From CAJQQY01 sp964564545 (GTDB lineage Bacteria > Bacteroidota > Bacteroidia > Chitinophagales > Saprospiraceae): a stretch of DNA of 64,000 nucleotides. Every line of letters starts with the position of its first letter. Within the stretch, counting starts at the first letter, position 1. Positions 1 through 8,738 of the stretch are shown in pieces. The notes beneath the pieces were generated by a model. The model was not told the DNA's origin. It saw nothing but the letters and a program-made list of their open reading frames with translations, and did not search any database. The stretch is taken from assembly GCA_964564545.1 (NCBI GenBank), contig CAZMBP010000044.1, forward strand, positions 15,584-79,583. The letters run 5' to 3'. The translations under genes were made by a program, and so were the position numbers.

Positions 1-2756
1 AATTCACAATCATTAGCACATTCATTATAAAACGCTAAATCACAACCATTTTGACCACAACATTCTGGATCAAAACAATCAATCAAACCATCGCCATCAT
101 CATCAATTCCATTGTTACAAATTTCACCACAAATGATTTCACTAATTTCAATCGAATCAACAAACTCACACACTCCCATAGAAATAGTTAAAACATAAAC
201 TCCAGTATCTCCAACTGTGATCATCGAAGTTGTCGCCCCAGTATTCCATAAAAATTCAGCTCCCAATATATCTGTTCCAATCGTTACAGAATCGATATTA
301 CAAATAGTCGTATCATTTCCTAAGTCAAAAGTGTAAGGATTACTATCTAAAGTAACTCCAGTAGGAATGATTGTTCCCACCGAATTATCAAAATGCTCAG
401 TTCCTAATTCTATATTATTATTGAAAAAAGAAGAGTTATTAATATTCAAAGTAGCTGTTGAAGTGGCTGTCATATCATCCAAATCTCCACCTAGGAAAAT
501 AGCAGCACCTTCTGATTGGTTGGAAAATCCAGCACCAAGAGTAGAAGTTGCTGAATTATTTAAAAAATAACAATTATCAATTGTGTGATTATGAGCATCA
601 ACCCCAACATCATTTGACCTATCAAAAATAGCAATCGCCCCTCCAGAGTTTCGATCAAAAGATAAATCTCCATTATCTGCTGCAGAACTGAAAACACTAT
701 TTTCACAAAAATAACTATCAGAAATATTTACCTCTCTTACATTATGAATAGAAACTGCTCCTCCAACTCCTCCATTCGAAGCATTCTCAGCTCTATTACT
801 TGAAAATTCAGAATCAGTAATTGTCAAACTTGAGTTCGTTCCAGCAGGAACTAGATCGTCCATTTTCCCATCAAAATAAATTGCGCCAAATGATGATCCA
901 CCAATATTCAATAATTCATCATCCAAAGTATTATTATTAATAAATTGACAATCGTCAACTGAAATATTTAATGAGGAAGAATCAACATTAACCATATGAA
1001 TTGCTGATCCACTTGAAAAATAACTTCCATTCGTACATTGCTCTTCTATAGATTGTCCATTTTGAATAGTCAAATGAGCAAAATTAATTGCATGAGATAC
1101 ATTCACCCCATTGTCAACCAATGAAGTTGGACAACCTGAATCTGAGTAATCATATACAAACGCTCTTCTAACTCCTTCCCCATCAATAATCACATCTCCA
1201 TCATCTTCTACTCCAAAAAACGTAACTGTATAATCTTCTGGAATCAAAGCTATTGGAGTTGTACTTGGAGTCACAGCTGGCAAACTATAAGTTCCACTAT
1301 GTACAAAAATCGTATCTCCACTACAAACTGAATTATCCAATGCATATTGAATTGTTCGACATGGACTTCCAGGATCTCCACACATAAACACATCCACACC
1401 TGTCGCTGCATCAACATGAGAATTTCCAATACAATCCACTACAGTCACTTCAATTGAATAACTAACTGAACAATCTGCATCTGCATTGCCAGCAGTCAAT
1501 GTTAAGGTATAAGTTCCAGCAGTATTAAATTGATAAACTAAATTTGCTCCAGTACCAATTTCCAAACTATTCAATGTCCAACTAAAAGTCGTTGCAGTCG
1601 GATCAACTGAAGAACTCGCAAAAAATACTTGAGGCGTCCCCGCAAAAATCGTTGTATCATTTCCTGGATTAAATGACAACTCCTCAATTGGCGTATCACA
1701 ATCCGTATCACAAACTGTCGAACCAGTCAAACTAACTCTCGGTCCATTGATGAAAAATGTCATCCGATCAGCTTGTCCTTGGGTAAAAGCTGTCAAACAT
1801 GCTAATGGATTAATATCCATATAATTTTCGCGCATATCATTTACATCTGTTGTAAATGGATTATTCGCACTTGGGTCATCTGCATCTGTGAAGCAACTAT
1901 TTTCATCTACATTACAAGGTGCTTCTGCCATTGTCCAATCCGGAGGAGTATCGCAAACTCTATCTCCATCCAACAAACAATTATCATTTCCACATCCAGC
2001 TTGGAAAGTATGATACAATCCTAGATAATGTCCCATCTGTTGTACTAGAATAGTAGAGTTTTCAGGTGTTGTTCCAAAATATTCAGCCTCTATAACAATC
2101 CCATCTCGATCTGTTCCATGAAAAACTGGTAGATATGAATAACCTCTAACATCTCCTACCAAAGCATTACTTGACAAATCAGTTACTACCCAAATATTAA
2201 TGTATTTTGTTGGATCCCATCTATCTATTTCTTTCACTAATAAATCCTCTGTCTCAATTATTACATTTGTCAAAGGTGATTCCTCTCTTGTGATTCCAGT
2301 GGCTGGATCCCCAGCTGGGTTATTTTTTGCCAAACAAAATTCAATCTCAGTATTTACACCTGTTCCAAACGAACCATCAAATGCGGCATTTAAATCTGCA
2401 ATAGCTTGATCCACTTGATCAGCAGAAATATTTGTTCCCGTTCCTACAGCTTCACCAGAATGAACAACATGAACTACGACTGGTAAAGTAAAATCTGCCA
2501 AAATACTTTCACTTTGGCTAGAAAGGTTACTCATATAATTATAAGCTTGTTTCTCTTGATTCGCGATATTTATTTCGATGATAGGGTCAGCATCAATTGC
2601 TCGTTGTAACATATAATCATGAGCACTAAATAGATAATCATTAGCATCCTCAAAGATTTTAAAACCAAAAGGTGTTTGTGAGTATCCAACAGCCATCATT
2701 CCAACAATAATTGAGGCTAAAATAGTAATAGAAAAGCTTTTTGTAAATCTGTACAT
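1..2756 (-). CDS. Secreted M43-like (pappalysin/cytophagalysin) surface protein, catalytic site degenerate; C-terminus outside window
   Basis: The visible 918 residues start with a signal peptide (about 1-26). An M43-type metalloprotease fold follows (about 85-345). It keeps the second and third zinc-site histidines (H243, H249, in GHYLGLYHTF), the DRVCDTPP motif and the Met-turn NYMD (about 311-314). The usual HE that opens HExxHxxGxxH is Q239-Q240. Codons CAA at 2042-2040 and CAG at 2039-2037 were checked in register. A PKD-like domain (about 355-440), a long Asn/Ser-rich parallel beta-helix region (about 450-800) and a MopE-like acidic metal-binding repeat (NNGIDDDGDGLIDC) follow. The family cleaves proteins outside the cell. 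Loss of one zinc ligand and the general base predicts an inactive, perhaps binding, version. The open frame continues past position 1, where a T9SS sorting domain would be expected. Confidence 0.85.
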   Translation of the reverse strand, partial: MYRFTKSFSITILASIIVGMMAVGYSQTPFGFKIFEDANDYLFSAHDYMLQRAIDADPIIEINIANQEKQAYNYMSNLSSQSESILADFTLPVVVHVVHSGEAVGTGTNISADQVDQAIADLNAAFDGSFGTGVNTEIEFCLAKNNPAGDPATGITREESPLTNVIIETEDLLVKEIDRWDPTKYINIWVVTDLSSNALVGDVRGYSYLPVFHGTDRDGIVIEAEYFGTTPENSTILVQQMGHYLGLYHTFQAGCGNDNCLLDGDRVCDTPPDWTMAEAPCNVDENSCFTDADDPSANNPFTTDVNDMRENYMDINPLACLTAFTQGQADRMTFFINGPRVSLTGSTVCDTDCDTPIEELSFNPGNDTTIFAGTPQVFFASSSVDPTATTFSWTLNSLEIGTGANLVYQFNTAGTYTLTLTAGNADADCSVSYSIEVTVVDCIGNSHVDAATGVDVFMCGDPGSPCRTIQYALDNSVCSGDTIFVHSGTYSLPAVTPSTTPIALIPEDYTVTFFGVEDDGDVIIDGEGVRRAFVYDYSDSGCPTSLVDNGVNVSHAINFAHLTIQNGQSIEEQCTNGSYFSSGSAIHMVNVDSSSLNISVDDCQFINNNTLDDELLNIGGSSFGAIYFDGKMDDLVPAGTNSSLTITDSEFSSNRAENASNGGVGGAVSIHNVREVNISDSYFCENSVFSSAADNGDLSFDRNSGGAIAIFDRSNDVGVDAHNHTIDNCYFLNNSATSTLGAGFSNQSEGAAIFLGGDLDDMTATSTATLNINNSSFFNNNIELGTEHFDNSVGTIIPTGVTLDSNPYTFDLGNDTTICNIDSVTIGTDILGAEFLWNTGATTSMITVGDTGVYVLTISMGVCEFVDSIEISEIICGEICNNGIDDDGDGLIDCFDPECCGQNGCDLAFYNECANDCE

Positions 2757-3099
2757 ATTTATTGTTTTTGTATAAAAAAGTGCTTCTAAAATTTACTCGC
2801 AAAATACGAGATGAATTTCAATTTTTAGTAATAAAAACTCGCTAGGTTAGTAAACAATGATAAGATAGTGCAACAGTAGTTAGATAGACTTGTTCTAAGA
2901 ATAATATTCCATTTTAATTAATGTGTAAAATACAATAAAATTTATTTTTTCGTCAAAAAAATTGGAAATGTGATAGATAGGTGACGTTAGGGAATTTTCT
3001 CGAAACCTTAGGCAACCTTTTTGAGATGGGGTTCCAGTTTTAAGAAGAGAAGAATTAGGAGAAGGGATGATTAAAGAGAGAAAGAAATCTAAAACTAAT
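2757..3099. other. Intergenic region upstream of the M43-like gene
   Basis: This AT-rich gap lies between two minus-strand genes. It must hold the promoter of the M43-like gene, but I find no exact TAnnTTTG element on the minus strand. A purine-rich tract occupies about 3041-3092, next to the 3' end of the response regulator gene. I see no RNA gene and no convincing hairpin terminator. Confidence 0.5.
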
Positions 3100-3804
3100 C
3101 TATAAGCTAAACATCCGTTTTATCTCATTCGATCTCCTACGAGAAACTTCAATCTCCTCCCCCGACTTCATTGTAATTTTTAATTTTCCATTAAACCAAG
3201 TATCTAATTTCTCGATATAATTAAGATTAATAATCTGCTGTCGATTGACTCGAAAAAAAGTACTTTCATCCAATACCTCTTCCAAATAATTCAAACTCCG
3301 CTGAACCAAAGGTTTATTTTCATCAAAATAAATTCGAGAGTAATTCCCGACTGACTCAAAAATCCGAATATCGCTAATTTTTACAAACCAACATTTCTCT
3401 CCATCTCTTACAAAAATTTGTTGTGTGGGAAAACCAGAACGTTTCATTTTCGTTTTTCCTAAATCCAATTTAGCAATCGCTTTTTCTAAACGTTCTTTTT
3501 TAATTGGCTTTAAAACATAATCAATAGCATTATAATCAAATGATTTGATAGCATATTCATCGTAAGCAGTTGTAAAAATCACTTTGGGAATTTGATCTAA
3601 ACTTTCCAAAAATTCAAAGCCGTTCATTCCTGGCAAGTGAATATCTAGAAACACAACTTCTGGTGAAAATTTTTCTAACAATGCTTTTGCATATTCTCCA
3701 TTCTCCGCTTCCATAATCTCATCAAAAGCATCGATATCCGACAAAATCGAAACTATTTCCTTGCGAGCCAACCTTGAATCTTCAACTACTAAACACTTAC
3801 TCAT
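3100..3804 (-). CDS. LytTR-family response regulator
   Basis: The 234-residue protein has a receiver domain (about 1-118) with acidic pocket E8/D9, phospho-acceptor D54 (in VVFLDIHLPG), T78/T79 and K99. A LytTR DNA-binding domain follows (about 130-234), with the typical SVGNYSRIYF, FFRVNRQQIIN and VSRRRSNEIK segments. LytTR regulators bind promoter repeats as dimers after phosphorylation. The gene overlaps the 3' end of the upstream histidine kinase gene by four bases (ATGA), so the two are translationally coupled and form a two-component system. The target genes cannot be told from the sequence. Confidence 0.95.
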   Translation of the reverse strand: MSKCLVVEDSRLARKEIVSILSDIDAFDEIMEAENGEYAKALLEKFSPEVVFLDIHLPGMNGFEFLESLDQIPKVIFTTAYDEYAIKSFDYNAIDYVLKPIKKERLEKAIAKLDLGKTKMKRSGFPTQQIFVRDGEKCWFVKISDIRIFESVGNYSRIYFDENKPLVQRSLNYLEEVLDESTFFRVNRQQIINLNYIEKLDTWFNGKLKITMKSGEEIEVSRRRSNEIKRMFSL

Positions 3805-4835
3805 ACCATTGGAATTTTTATAGAAGCCAAAACAAAATTATTGATCTCTGACATTTTCAATTTAGCCTTTCCATTATAAATTAAATCTAAACGTTGACGA
3901 ATATTTTCTAATCCAACTCCCAATTTATCTCCCAATTTGGATGACATTTTCAGGTTGCCCGTATTTTTTACATTGATATTTAAAAACCCATTCCCCTGAT
4001 CAATATCAATTAAAACAGAACCGCCTTCTTTAAATTGTGAGATGCCATGTTTCACGGCATTTTCTACGAGAAGTTGTAACATCATAGGTGGTAATTCTGC
4101 TTGCTCCAAACCTTCATCCACCTTAATTTTATACTTCAATTTATCTTCATACTGAATTGACAACAATTCCAAATATTGATTAACAATATTCAATTCCTCT
4201 TTCAAATTGACTTTAGATTGATCCGTGTTTTTTAGAGCATATCTAAAAAGATCAGAAAAATTCAACAGCATTTCACGAGCCTTTTCTTTGTCTTCCAATA
4301 TTAGCGAACGAATATTATTGAGAGTATTAAAAACAAAATGGGGGTTGATTTGTGACTTAAGAGAACCAAGTTGAGCATCTTTCATTTCGGCTGCCAACTT
4401 CCATTTTTCGACTTCCGCTTGGTTCCAATTATTAAAATAATGAACACAAAAATAAATCATATTCCAAGCCAACATCATAATGAAGGCAATCATAAAATTG
4501 GAAAAAATGGTTGGATATATTACCTCTCTTACTTGAAAAACATAAATTATTATTCCAAAAATAATTGCTACAAAAAATGATGTCAACAAAAAAGTCGAAC
4601 CAATAATCAAAAACAACATTTTCCCAAACCCCCACCTTTTCCAATTCTTATTCCTAATAAATGATCGATAAGTAGATGTTACCAATAACCCAGTTAAGGT
4701 TGGAAAAATGCAATTCATGATTAACATTTTAAGAGAAATTTCGACTGTACTCTGCACCAAAAAATTGGAAAGACCAAATAAGCTCCAACCAATTAATTGT
4801 GCAATCCAAAAATTTCTATTCCCTGTTTTTATCAT
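3801..4835 (-). CDS. LytS/YehU-type sensor histidine kinase
   Basis: The 344-residue protein has four predicted membrane helices (about 12-28, 36-54, 74-98, 108-132) with no extracellular sensor domain. A short coiled coil (about 138-160) leads into the His_kinase domain. The phospho-acceptor is H166 in the motif SQINPHFVFNTLNNI. The N box (LQLLVENAVKHG) and a G box (GVGLENIRQRL) are present. Members of this family phosphorylate the LytTR regulator encoded next to them, here the overlapping gene at 3100-3804. With such a small sensing part the signal may be membrane-borne; that is inference. Confidence 0.95.
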   Translation of the reverse strand: MIKTGNRNFWIAQLIGWSLFGLSNFLVQSTVEISLKMLIMNCIFPTLTGLLVTSTYRSFIRNKNWKRWGFGKMLFLIIGSTFLLTSFFVAIIFGIIIYVFQVREVIYPTIFSNFMIAFIMMLAWNMIYFCVHYFNNWNQAEVEKWKLAAEMKDAQLGSLKSQINPHFVFNTLNNIRSLILEDKEKAREMLLNFSDLFRYALKNTDQSKVNLKEELNIVNQYLELLSIQYEDKLKYKIKVDEGLEQAELPPMMLQLLVENAVKHGISQFKEGGSVLIDIDQGNGFLNINVKNTGNLKMSSKLGDKLGVGLENIRQRLDLIYNGKAKLKMSEINNFVLASIKIPMV

Positions 4836-4856
4836 GATGAATATTTTAGTGTAATA

Positions 4857-4962
4857 TTTTTTGCCGCTGAATTTGTCTAACTTTTTTCAAGATATTTCGC
4901 TGACTAAGATTAATATCTGTGGAAAGTCATATGAAAAGTCAGTCCAAGTCAGCGGCAAAAAA
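4857..4962. repeat. 106-bp intergenic palindrome, 14-bp perfect ends
   Basis: TTTTTTGCCGCTGA (4857-4870) is the exact reverse complement of 4949-4962. Inner words (CGCTGACT near 4898, AGTCAG near 4938 and 4949) can pair too, giving a multi-arm fold. It fills almost the whole gap between the kinase start and the hydrolase stop at 4964. The T6...A6 ends are not those of a simple one-strand terminator. It could act as a bidirectional terminator, an RNA-stability element, or be a small mobile-type palindrome. Confidence 0.75.
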
Positions 4963-4963
4963 A

Positions 4964-6358
4964 TCACATTCCAAGAATCCAATCAGAAACAAATTTCATC
5001 GCCTCCTCATTAAAAGTCTCTTCTATTTTTGCATACTCAGAAGGAGCGCCAGTTTCCGCTTTTTGAAATAAATGATTCAAGCCTTTGAATTCTTTTATCG
5101 TTACATTTTTATTCCTAGCTTTCGCTAAGCTATTTTTTATTCCTTCTAAATTTTCCTTTGAAGTCACCTGCAGATCCAATTCACCATTAACCGCTAAGAC
5201 TGGACATTTCACTTTTGACAAATAAGTTGCTGGATCAAATTGCATAAAATAAAGGAACCAATTATCTAACATCATTCCTAACTGATCTTCAATAAATTTT
5301 TCTTTACTCTCTCCTTCCTTTTCCTCAGCAGGCAACATTTCAAACCCTTCTGACAATATCTCTGTCAAACCTTTTCGCAATTCGTCTTTGCTCATTTTAG
5401 AATTGTCATACATATAATTGAAAACCTGCTTCGTAATCTTAGTATTCGTTTCTCGCAATTCTGAATCTACTCCTTCCGCCTCTGAAATTTTATCCGTTTG
5501 CAACATCATCAATTCGGGAATTTTAATTCCTGGCCCTGCCAAAAGCACGATAAAATCAACATCTTCATTTTCACTTGCAACCATTGGAGCAATCATTCCA
5601 CCTTCACTATGTCCACACAATCCAATTTTTTTCCCAGTCATATCTTTTCTATTTTTCAAAAAAGAAACGGCGGCATTGACATCATCAGCAAAGTCTCTGG
5701 AAGTCGAACCTTTAAATGTTCCAGTTGATTTAGCTACCCCTCGATCATCATATCGAAGCACCGCAATTCCCCTTTTAGTAAAATGATCTGACAATACTAA
5801 AAAAGGTTTGTGTCCGATTAATTCTTCATTTCGATCTTGTGGCCCAGAACCTGTGATGAGTACCACTACTTCTTCAAATTTACCACCAGGAGGAGTCGTT
5901 AAAGTTCCAGCTAATACATGTCCACCCTTTGGGTTTTCAAATTTCACCTCCTCTTGTCCATAGTCAAAAGTTTTAGGTTCTTGTGGTCGAACCAATTCTT
6001 TTTTCTCTACTTTCTCACGAGTCATTTTTAATGGCATAGACATTGGACCTTGGTTAAAAGTTCCTTCGATTTCTGTTCCATCACTATTTAAGATAGCCGT
6101 ATATTTCAATCCTATATTTGACATCTCAATCGTCAACTCTTTACCATCCAAAACTACTTTTTCAACTGGAATTCCATTCGCTCCTTGATCAGGACTATCC
6201 ATGGTTGCTTTCAATTTTTCGCCATCTTCTGTAATGTGAAAAACGAGACGCAACTGCATGCCTTGTACATCCAAAGCTCCATTCCAATCGCCCAGAACAT
6301 TTTGTGCATTGATAAAATTTGAAATTGCTAAAAGGAAAACAACCATTATTTTTTTCAT
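4964..6358 (-). CDS. Secreted alpha/beta hydrolase with N-terminal beta domain
   Basis: The start at 6358 is chosen because it opens a clear signal peptide (MKKIMVVFLLAISNFINAQ); an in-frame ATG 18 codons upstream adds only an unlikely leader. The 464-residue protein has a small beta-rich N-terminal domain (about 20-115) of the kind found before secreted Bacteroidota hydrolases. An S9/S33-like alpha/beta hydrolase domain follows. The nucleophile elbow is GHSEGG (S251), with acid D395 (NGELD) and base H429 (LNHLF), so a full triad is present. Substrate is unknown; esterase or peptidase activity in the periplasm or outside the cell is likely. It seems to be a single-gene unit. Confidence 0.9.
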   Translation of the reverse strand: MKKIMVVFLLAISNFINAQNVLGDWNGALDVQGMQLRLVFHITEDGEKLKATMDSPDQGANGIPVEKVVLDGKELTIEMSNIGLKYTAILNSDGTEIEGTFNQGPMSMPLKMTREKVEKKELVRPQEPKTFDYGQEEVKFENPKGGHVLAGTLTTPPGGKFEEVVVLITGSGPQDRNEELIGHKPFLVLSDHFTKRGIAVLRYDDRGVAKSTGTFKGSTSRDFADDVNAAVSFLKNRKDMTGKKIGLCGHSEGGMIAPMVASENEDVDFIVLLAGPGIKIPELMMLQTDKISEAEGVDSELRETNTKITKQVFNYMYDNSKMSKDELRKGLTEILSEGFEMLPAEEKEGESKEKFIEDQLGMMLDNWFLYFMQFDPATYLSKVKCPVLAVNGELDLQVTSKENLEGIKNSLAKARNKNVTIKEFKGLNHLFQKAETGAPSEYAKIEETFNEEAMKFVSDWILGM

Positions 6359-6495
6359 GATATTTAATATTTGATGTTTGTAATACGTCAAATGTAGGAA
6401 GTAAAATATCAAATATTATTGGAATAGTGATGAGTGGTTGTAAAAAATGATGAGTGGTTTTTTGGTTAATTAGGACTTTAATTTTGAAAAAAAAA

Positions 6496-6560
6496 GGAAT
6501 AACCATTTTCCAAGTTTAGCAAAAATCTAAATTTTCACTTCCACCGAAATTGGTTATTCC
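6496..6560 (-). terminator. Probable Rho-independent terminator of the 6583-8331 gene
   Basis: Ten-base arms GGAATAACCA (6496-6505) and TGGTTATTCC (6551-6560) pair exactly. Read on the minus strand, the hairpin is followed at once by a run of nine or more T. The loop is long (45 bases) and itself AT-rich. Confidence 0.7.
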
Positions 6561-6582
6561 TAGTTGGATATTTGATATTCCC

Positions 6583-8331
6583 TTACTCTCCTATCACTAT
6601 TTTTTTATAAAAAACTCCGCTGGCTGTTTTCCCTTTTAAAAAATAAATCCCACTTGAAGTATTTTGTAAATGTATTGTTAATTGATTTTCAATATCTTCA
6701 ATCTTCTCCCAAATCATTTTCCCTGAAACATCAAAAACTTGTACTTGAGAGATTTTTTCATTTGGAAAATCTAATTCAAAAGTTCCATTATTTGGATTTG
6801 GATAAAGCGTAATATTTTTTCCGAAATCTATATTTTCATCAGAGGAAATAATCGCACACGGATTTGAATCTAATCCATAATTGTCGTACCAATTACGCAA
6901 TTGTTCTACTTCATCAAACATCAAAGTTACATTTCCCAATCTATCCAATCCATCTCCCTGATGAAATGACCAAGCAATCGTTGTCTCAAAAACCTCTTGA
7001 GAATTCAAAGACACATCTAAATTCGGATTACCAAAATCAAATTTCCCAGTAGAAGCAACAGCTCGAATATCTCCTCCAGATGAAGAAATAGACTCCAATG
7101 ACCACTCATTCAAATCATTCGGATCACCTGAAAAAATATGATCTACTAAATCTGTACTTAATGGATTATAACCATTTCCGCCCTCTGTAAGTGGCGTCCC
7201 ATCTCTCCAAGATCCCGATAAATAATTAAAATATTCAGCAGGAATATTAGGGTCTGTTGTTCCAGGTGGGGGATTTCCAATTCCACCATTTTGATAAGTC
7301 ATAAAGTGCTGCATTTCAGTATCCATAAATGTCACGGCTTGCACAGGAGGTTGTGTTCCATAAGTTGAAATTCCACCTTGGCAACCTCCATTGGTATCAC
7401 CATCAATTTGATCTTGGTTATAAGCATAAAAAGTATTCAAATCAGGATTACATCCTAGGTAATCATCAGTAAAACATCCTAGATCAAAATCTACCCATAA
7501 GCCTACATGCATGGAATCCAAAGGATCTTGTCCTCGATTAATTACTCGATAAGAAGTAAAAATAGTATTGTCCAAAACTGGTGCAAGAGGACACTCCACA
7601 CTCCAAGTTGTCATCTGAATTTCTACTCGAGTAGACTGTCCAAAACCAAATCCTAAATCATTAAAAACCGACCATGACATTTGAGAAGGAATTAAGTTTC
7701 CATTTTCCAATGGTGTTGGAAAATCTCCATCCATGGCATCATACTCTCCATCAAAATTTCGATCAAAGAAAGGTGCTAACCCTTGAGCACTCGTAGATTG
7801 ATCAGGCAAATCAAATCCATTTACTGAGAAAAAATCATTGTTGCCTTTACAAGGAAATCCTAAAATATTTGGGTTAGGGTTATCAATAACTCCATTGTCT
7901 TCAAAATCTAATAAATGGAGTTGGATTTCTGTTTTGGTCACCGTCCATATTTTATTCCAATTCGTACAGGTATCTGCACCGATCGTTCCTACATCGGTCA
8001 ACGGTCCTGGCAAATAATTACTTGCCCCTGATCCATAATCTACAGTAGCTAATCTTAAAACTCCATTATCGGGCAATCCTGAAAATCCTCCTATCCATAG
8101 TCCTCCTGCAAAAATAGTTGCTGGGCTTTCAGCATTTTGATACGGAACTTGAAAAGCTGAAAAATTCCCTCCACCATCTCGAAAGAGGTAACCACCATTA
8201 GAAACTTTTGCATTGATATTATTAGTGTTGATATTGACGTGAGCAGAAGGTTCAGGACAACCTACCTGTGTAAAACTAATGTGGGTAAAATAGCATAGTG
8301 CTGCTAAAATTAGTGTAACGTGCTTTTTCAT
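6583..8331 (-). CDS. Secreted protein with T9SS type A sorting domain, function unknown
   Basis: The 582-residue protein has a signal peptide (about 1-21) and a long body rich in Asn, Asp, Gly and aromatic residues with several Cys, typical of large exported Bacteroidota proteins. It ends with a T9SS C-terminal sorting domain (about 508-582: LYPNPNNGTFEL, then VFDVSGK, SSGIYFLK and a basic tail KKIVIGE). No catalytic motif is recognisable in the body. The sorting domain predicts export across the outer membrane by T9SS and removal of the tail on anchoring or release. It is followed by a terminator and appears to be transcribed alone. Confidence 0.8.
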   Translation of the reverse strand: MKKHVTLILAALCYFTHISFTQVGCPEPSAHVNINTNNINAKVSNGGYLFRDGGGNFSAFQVPYQNAESPATIFAGGLWIGGFSGLPDNGVLRLATVDYGSGASNYLPGPLTDVGTIGADTCTNWNKIWTVTKTEIQLHLLDFEDNGVIDNPNPNILGFPCKGNNDFFSVNGFDLPDQSTSAQGLAPFFDRNFDGEYDAMDGDFPTPLENGNLIPSQMSWSVFNDLGFGFGQSTRVEIQMTTWSVECPLAPVLDNTIFTSYRVINRGQDPLDSMHVGLWVDFDLGCFTDDYLGCNPDLNTFYAYNQDQIDGDTNGGCQGGISTYGTQPPVQAVTFMDTEMQHFMTYQNGGIGNPPPGTTDPNIPAEYFNYLSGSWRDGTPLTEGGNGYNPLSTDLVDHIFSGDPNDLNEWSLESISSSGGDIRAVASTGKFDFGNPNLDVSLNSQEVFETTIAWSFHQGDGLDRLGNVTLMFDEVEQLRNWYDNYGLDSNPCAIISSDENIDFGKNITLYPNPNNGTFELDFPNEKISQVQVFDVSGKMIWEKIEDIENQLTIHLQNTSSGIYFLKGKTASGVFYKKIVIGE

Positions 8332-8428
8332 AATTTTAATTTTTTGATAAAAAAAGTTGTGATTTTACATCAAAGTAAAACAATTCATCATACATTTTCT
8401 TACCAAAAAATAATTCAATGTCAGGTTT

Positions 8429-8614
8429 CTATTTTTGCTTCATCAGAAATTCTTCTTTAGTAGCTTCCTCACTTTCTGTATAAAAAAGAGCCGTATTATC
8501 TATTTCTTCATTTTGTAAATGTTTTGTTGGAAAAAACATACTCGCCCATTGTACTTGGGTAAACAAGTAAAATAACAATACTCCTGCAATAAATTTGAAG
8601 TGTGACTTTTTCAT
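8429..8614 (-). CDS. Small hypothetical protein with one hydrophobic segment
   Basis: The 61-residue reading frame opens with a basic start and a hydrophobic stretch (MKKSHFKFIAGVLLFYLF), followed by an acidic tail rich in Glu (about 35-61). The layout is that of a signal peptide plus short peptide, or of a single-pass membrane protein. I do not recognise a family. It lies 97 bases upstream of the T9SS cargo gene on the same strand and just downstream of a large palindrome. It could be co-transcribed with the cargo gene. Coding is plausible but not proven. Confidence 0.5.
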   Translation of the reverse strand: MKKSHFKFIAGVLLFYLFTQVQWASMFFPTKHLQNEEIDNTALFYTESEEATKEEFLMKQK

Positions 8615-8633
8615 ATTCTTTTGAGGTTTCAGA

Positions 8634-8727
8634 TAGTAACGTAGTGGTCTGCTTTAGCTGACCGTGAAATAATTTTCATAGTTGTGAAAAATTTTAAGGT
8701 CAGCTAAAGCAGACCACTACGTTACTA
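8634..8727. repeat. Perfect 30-bp inverted repeat, 34-base loop
   Basis: Positions 8634-8663 (TAGTAACGTAGTGGTCTGCT...) are the exact reverse complement of 8698-8727; with one mismatch the arms extend about five more bases. The loop contains a smaller AT palindrome. The element sits in the gap between the YeiH-type transporter gene and the small gene at 8429-8614. No T-run follows on the minus strand, so it is not a textbook terminator. Confidence 0.9.
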
Positions 8728-8738
8728 CCTGACTCCAT

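Noticed and set aside
5418..5786. 122-codon plus-strand open frame
   Set aside because: It is antisense to the alpha/beta hydrolase catalytic core including its GHSEGG elbow.
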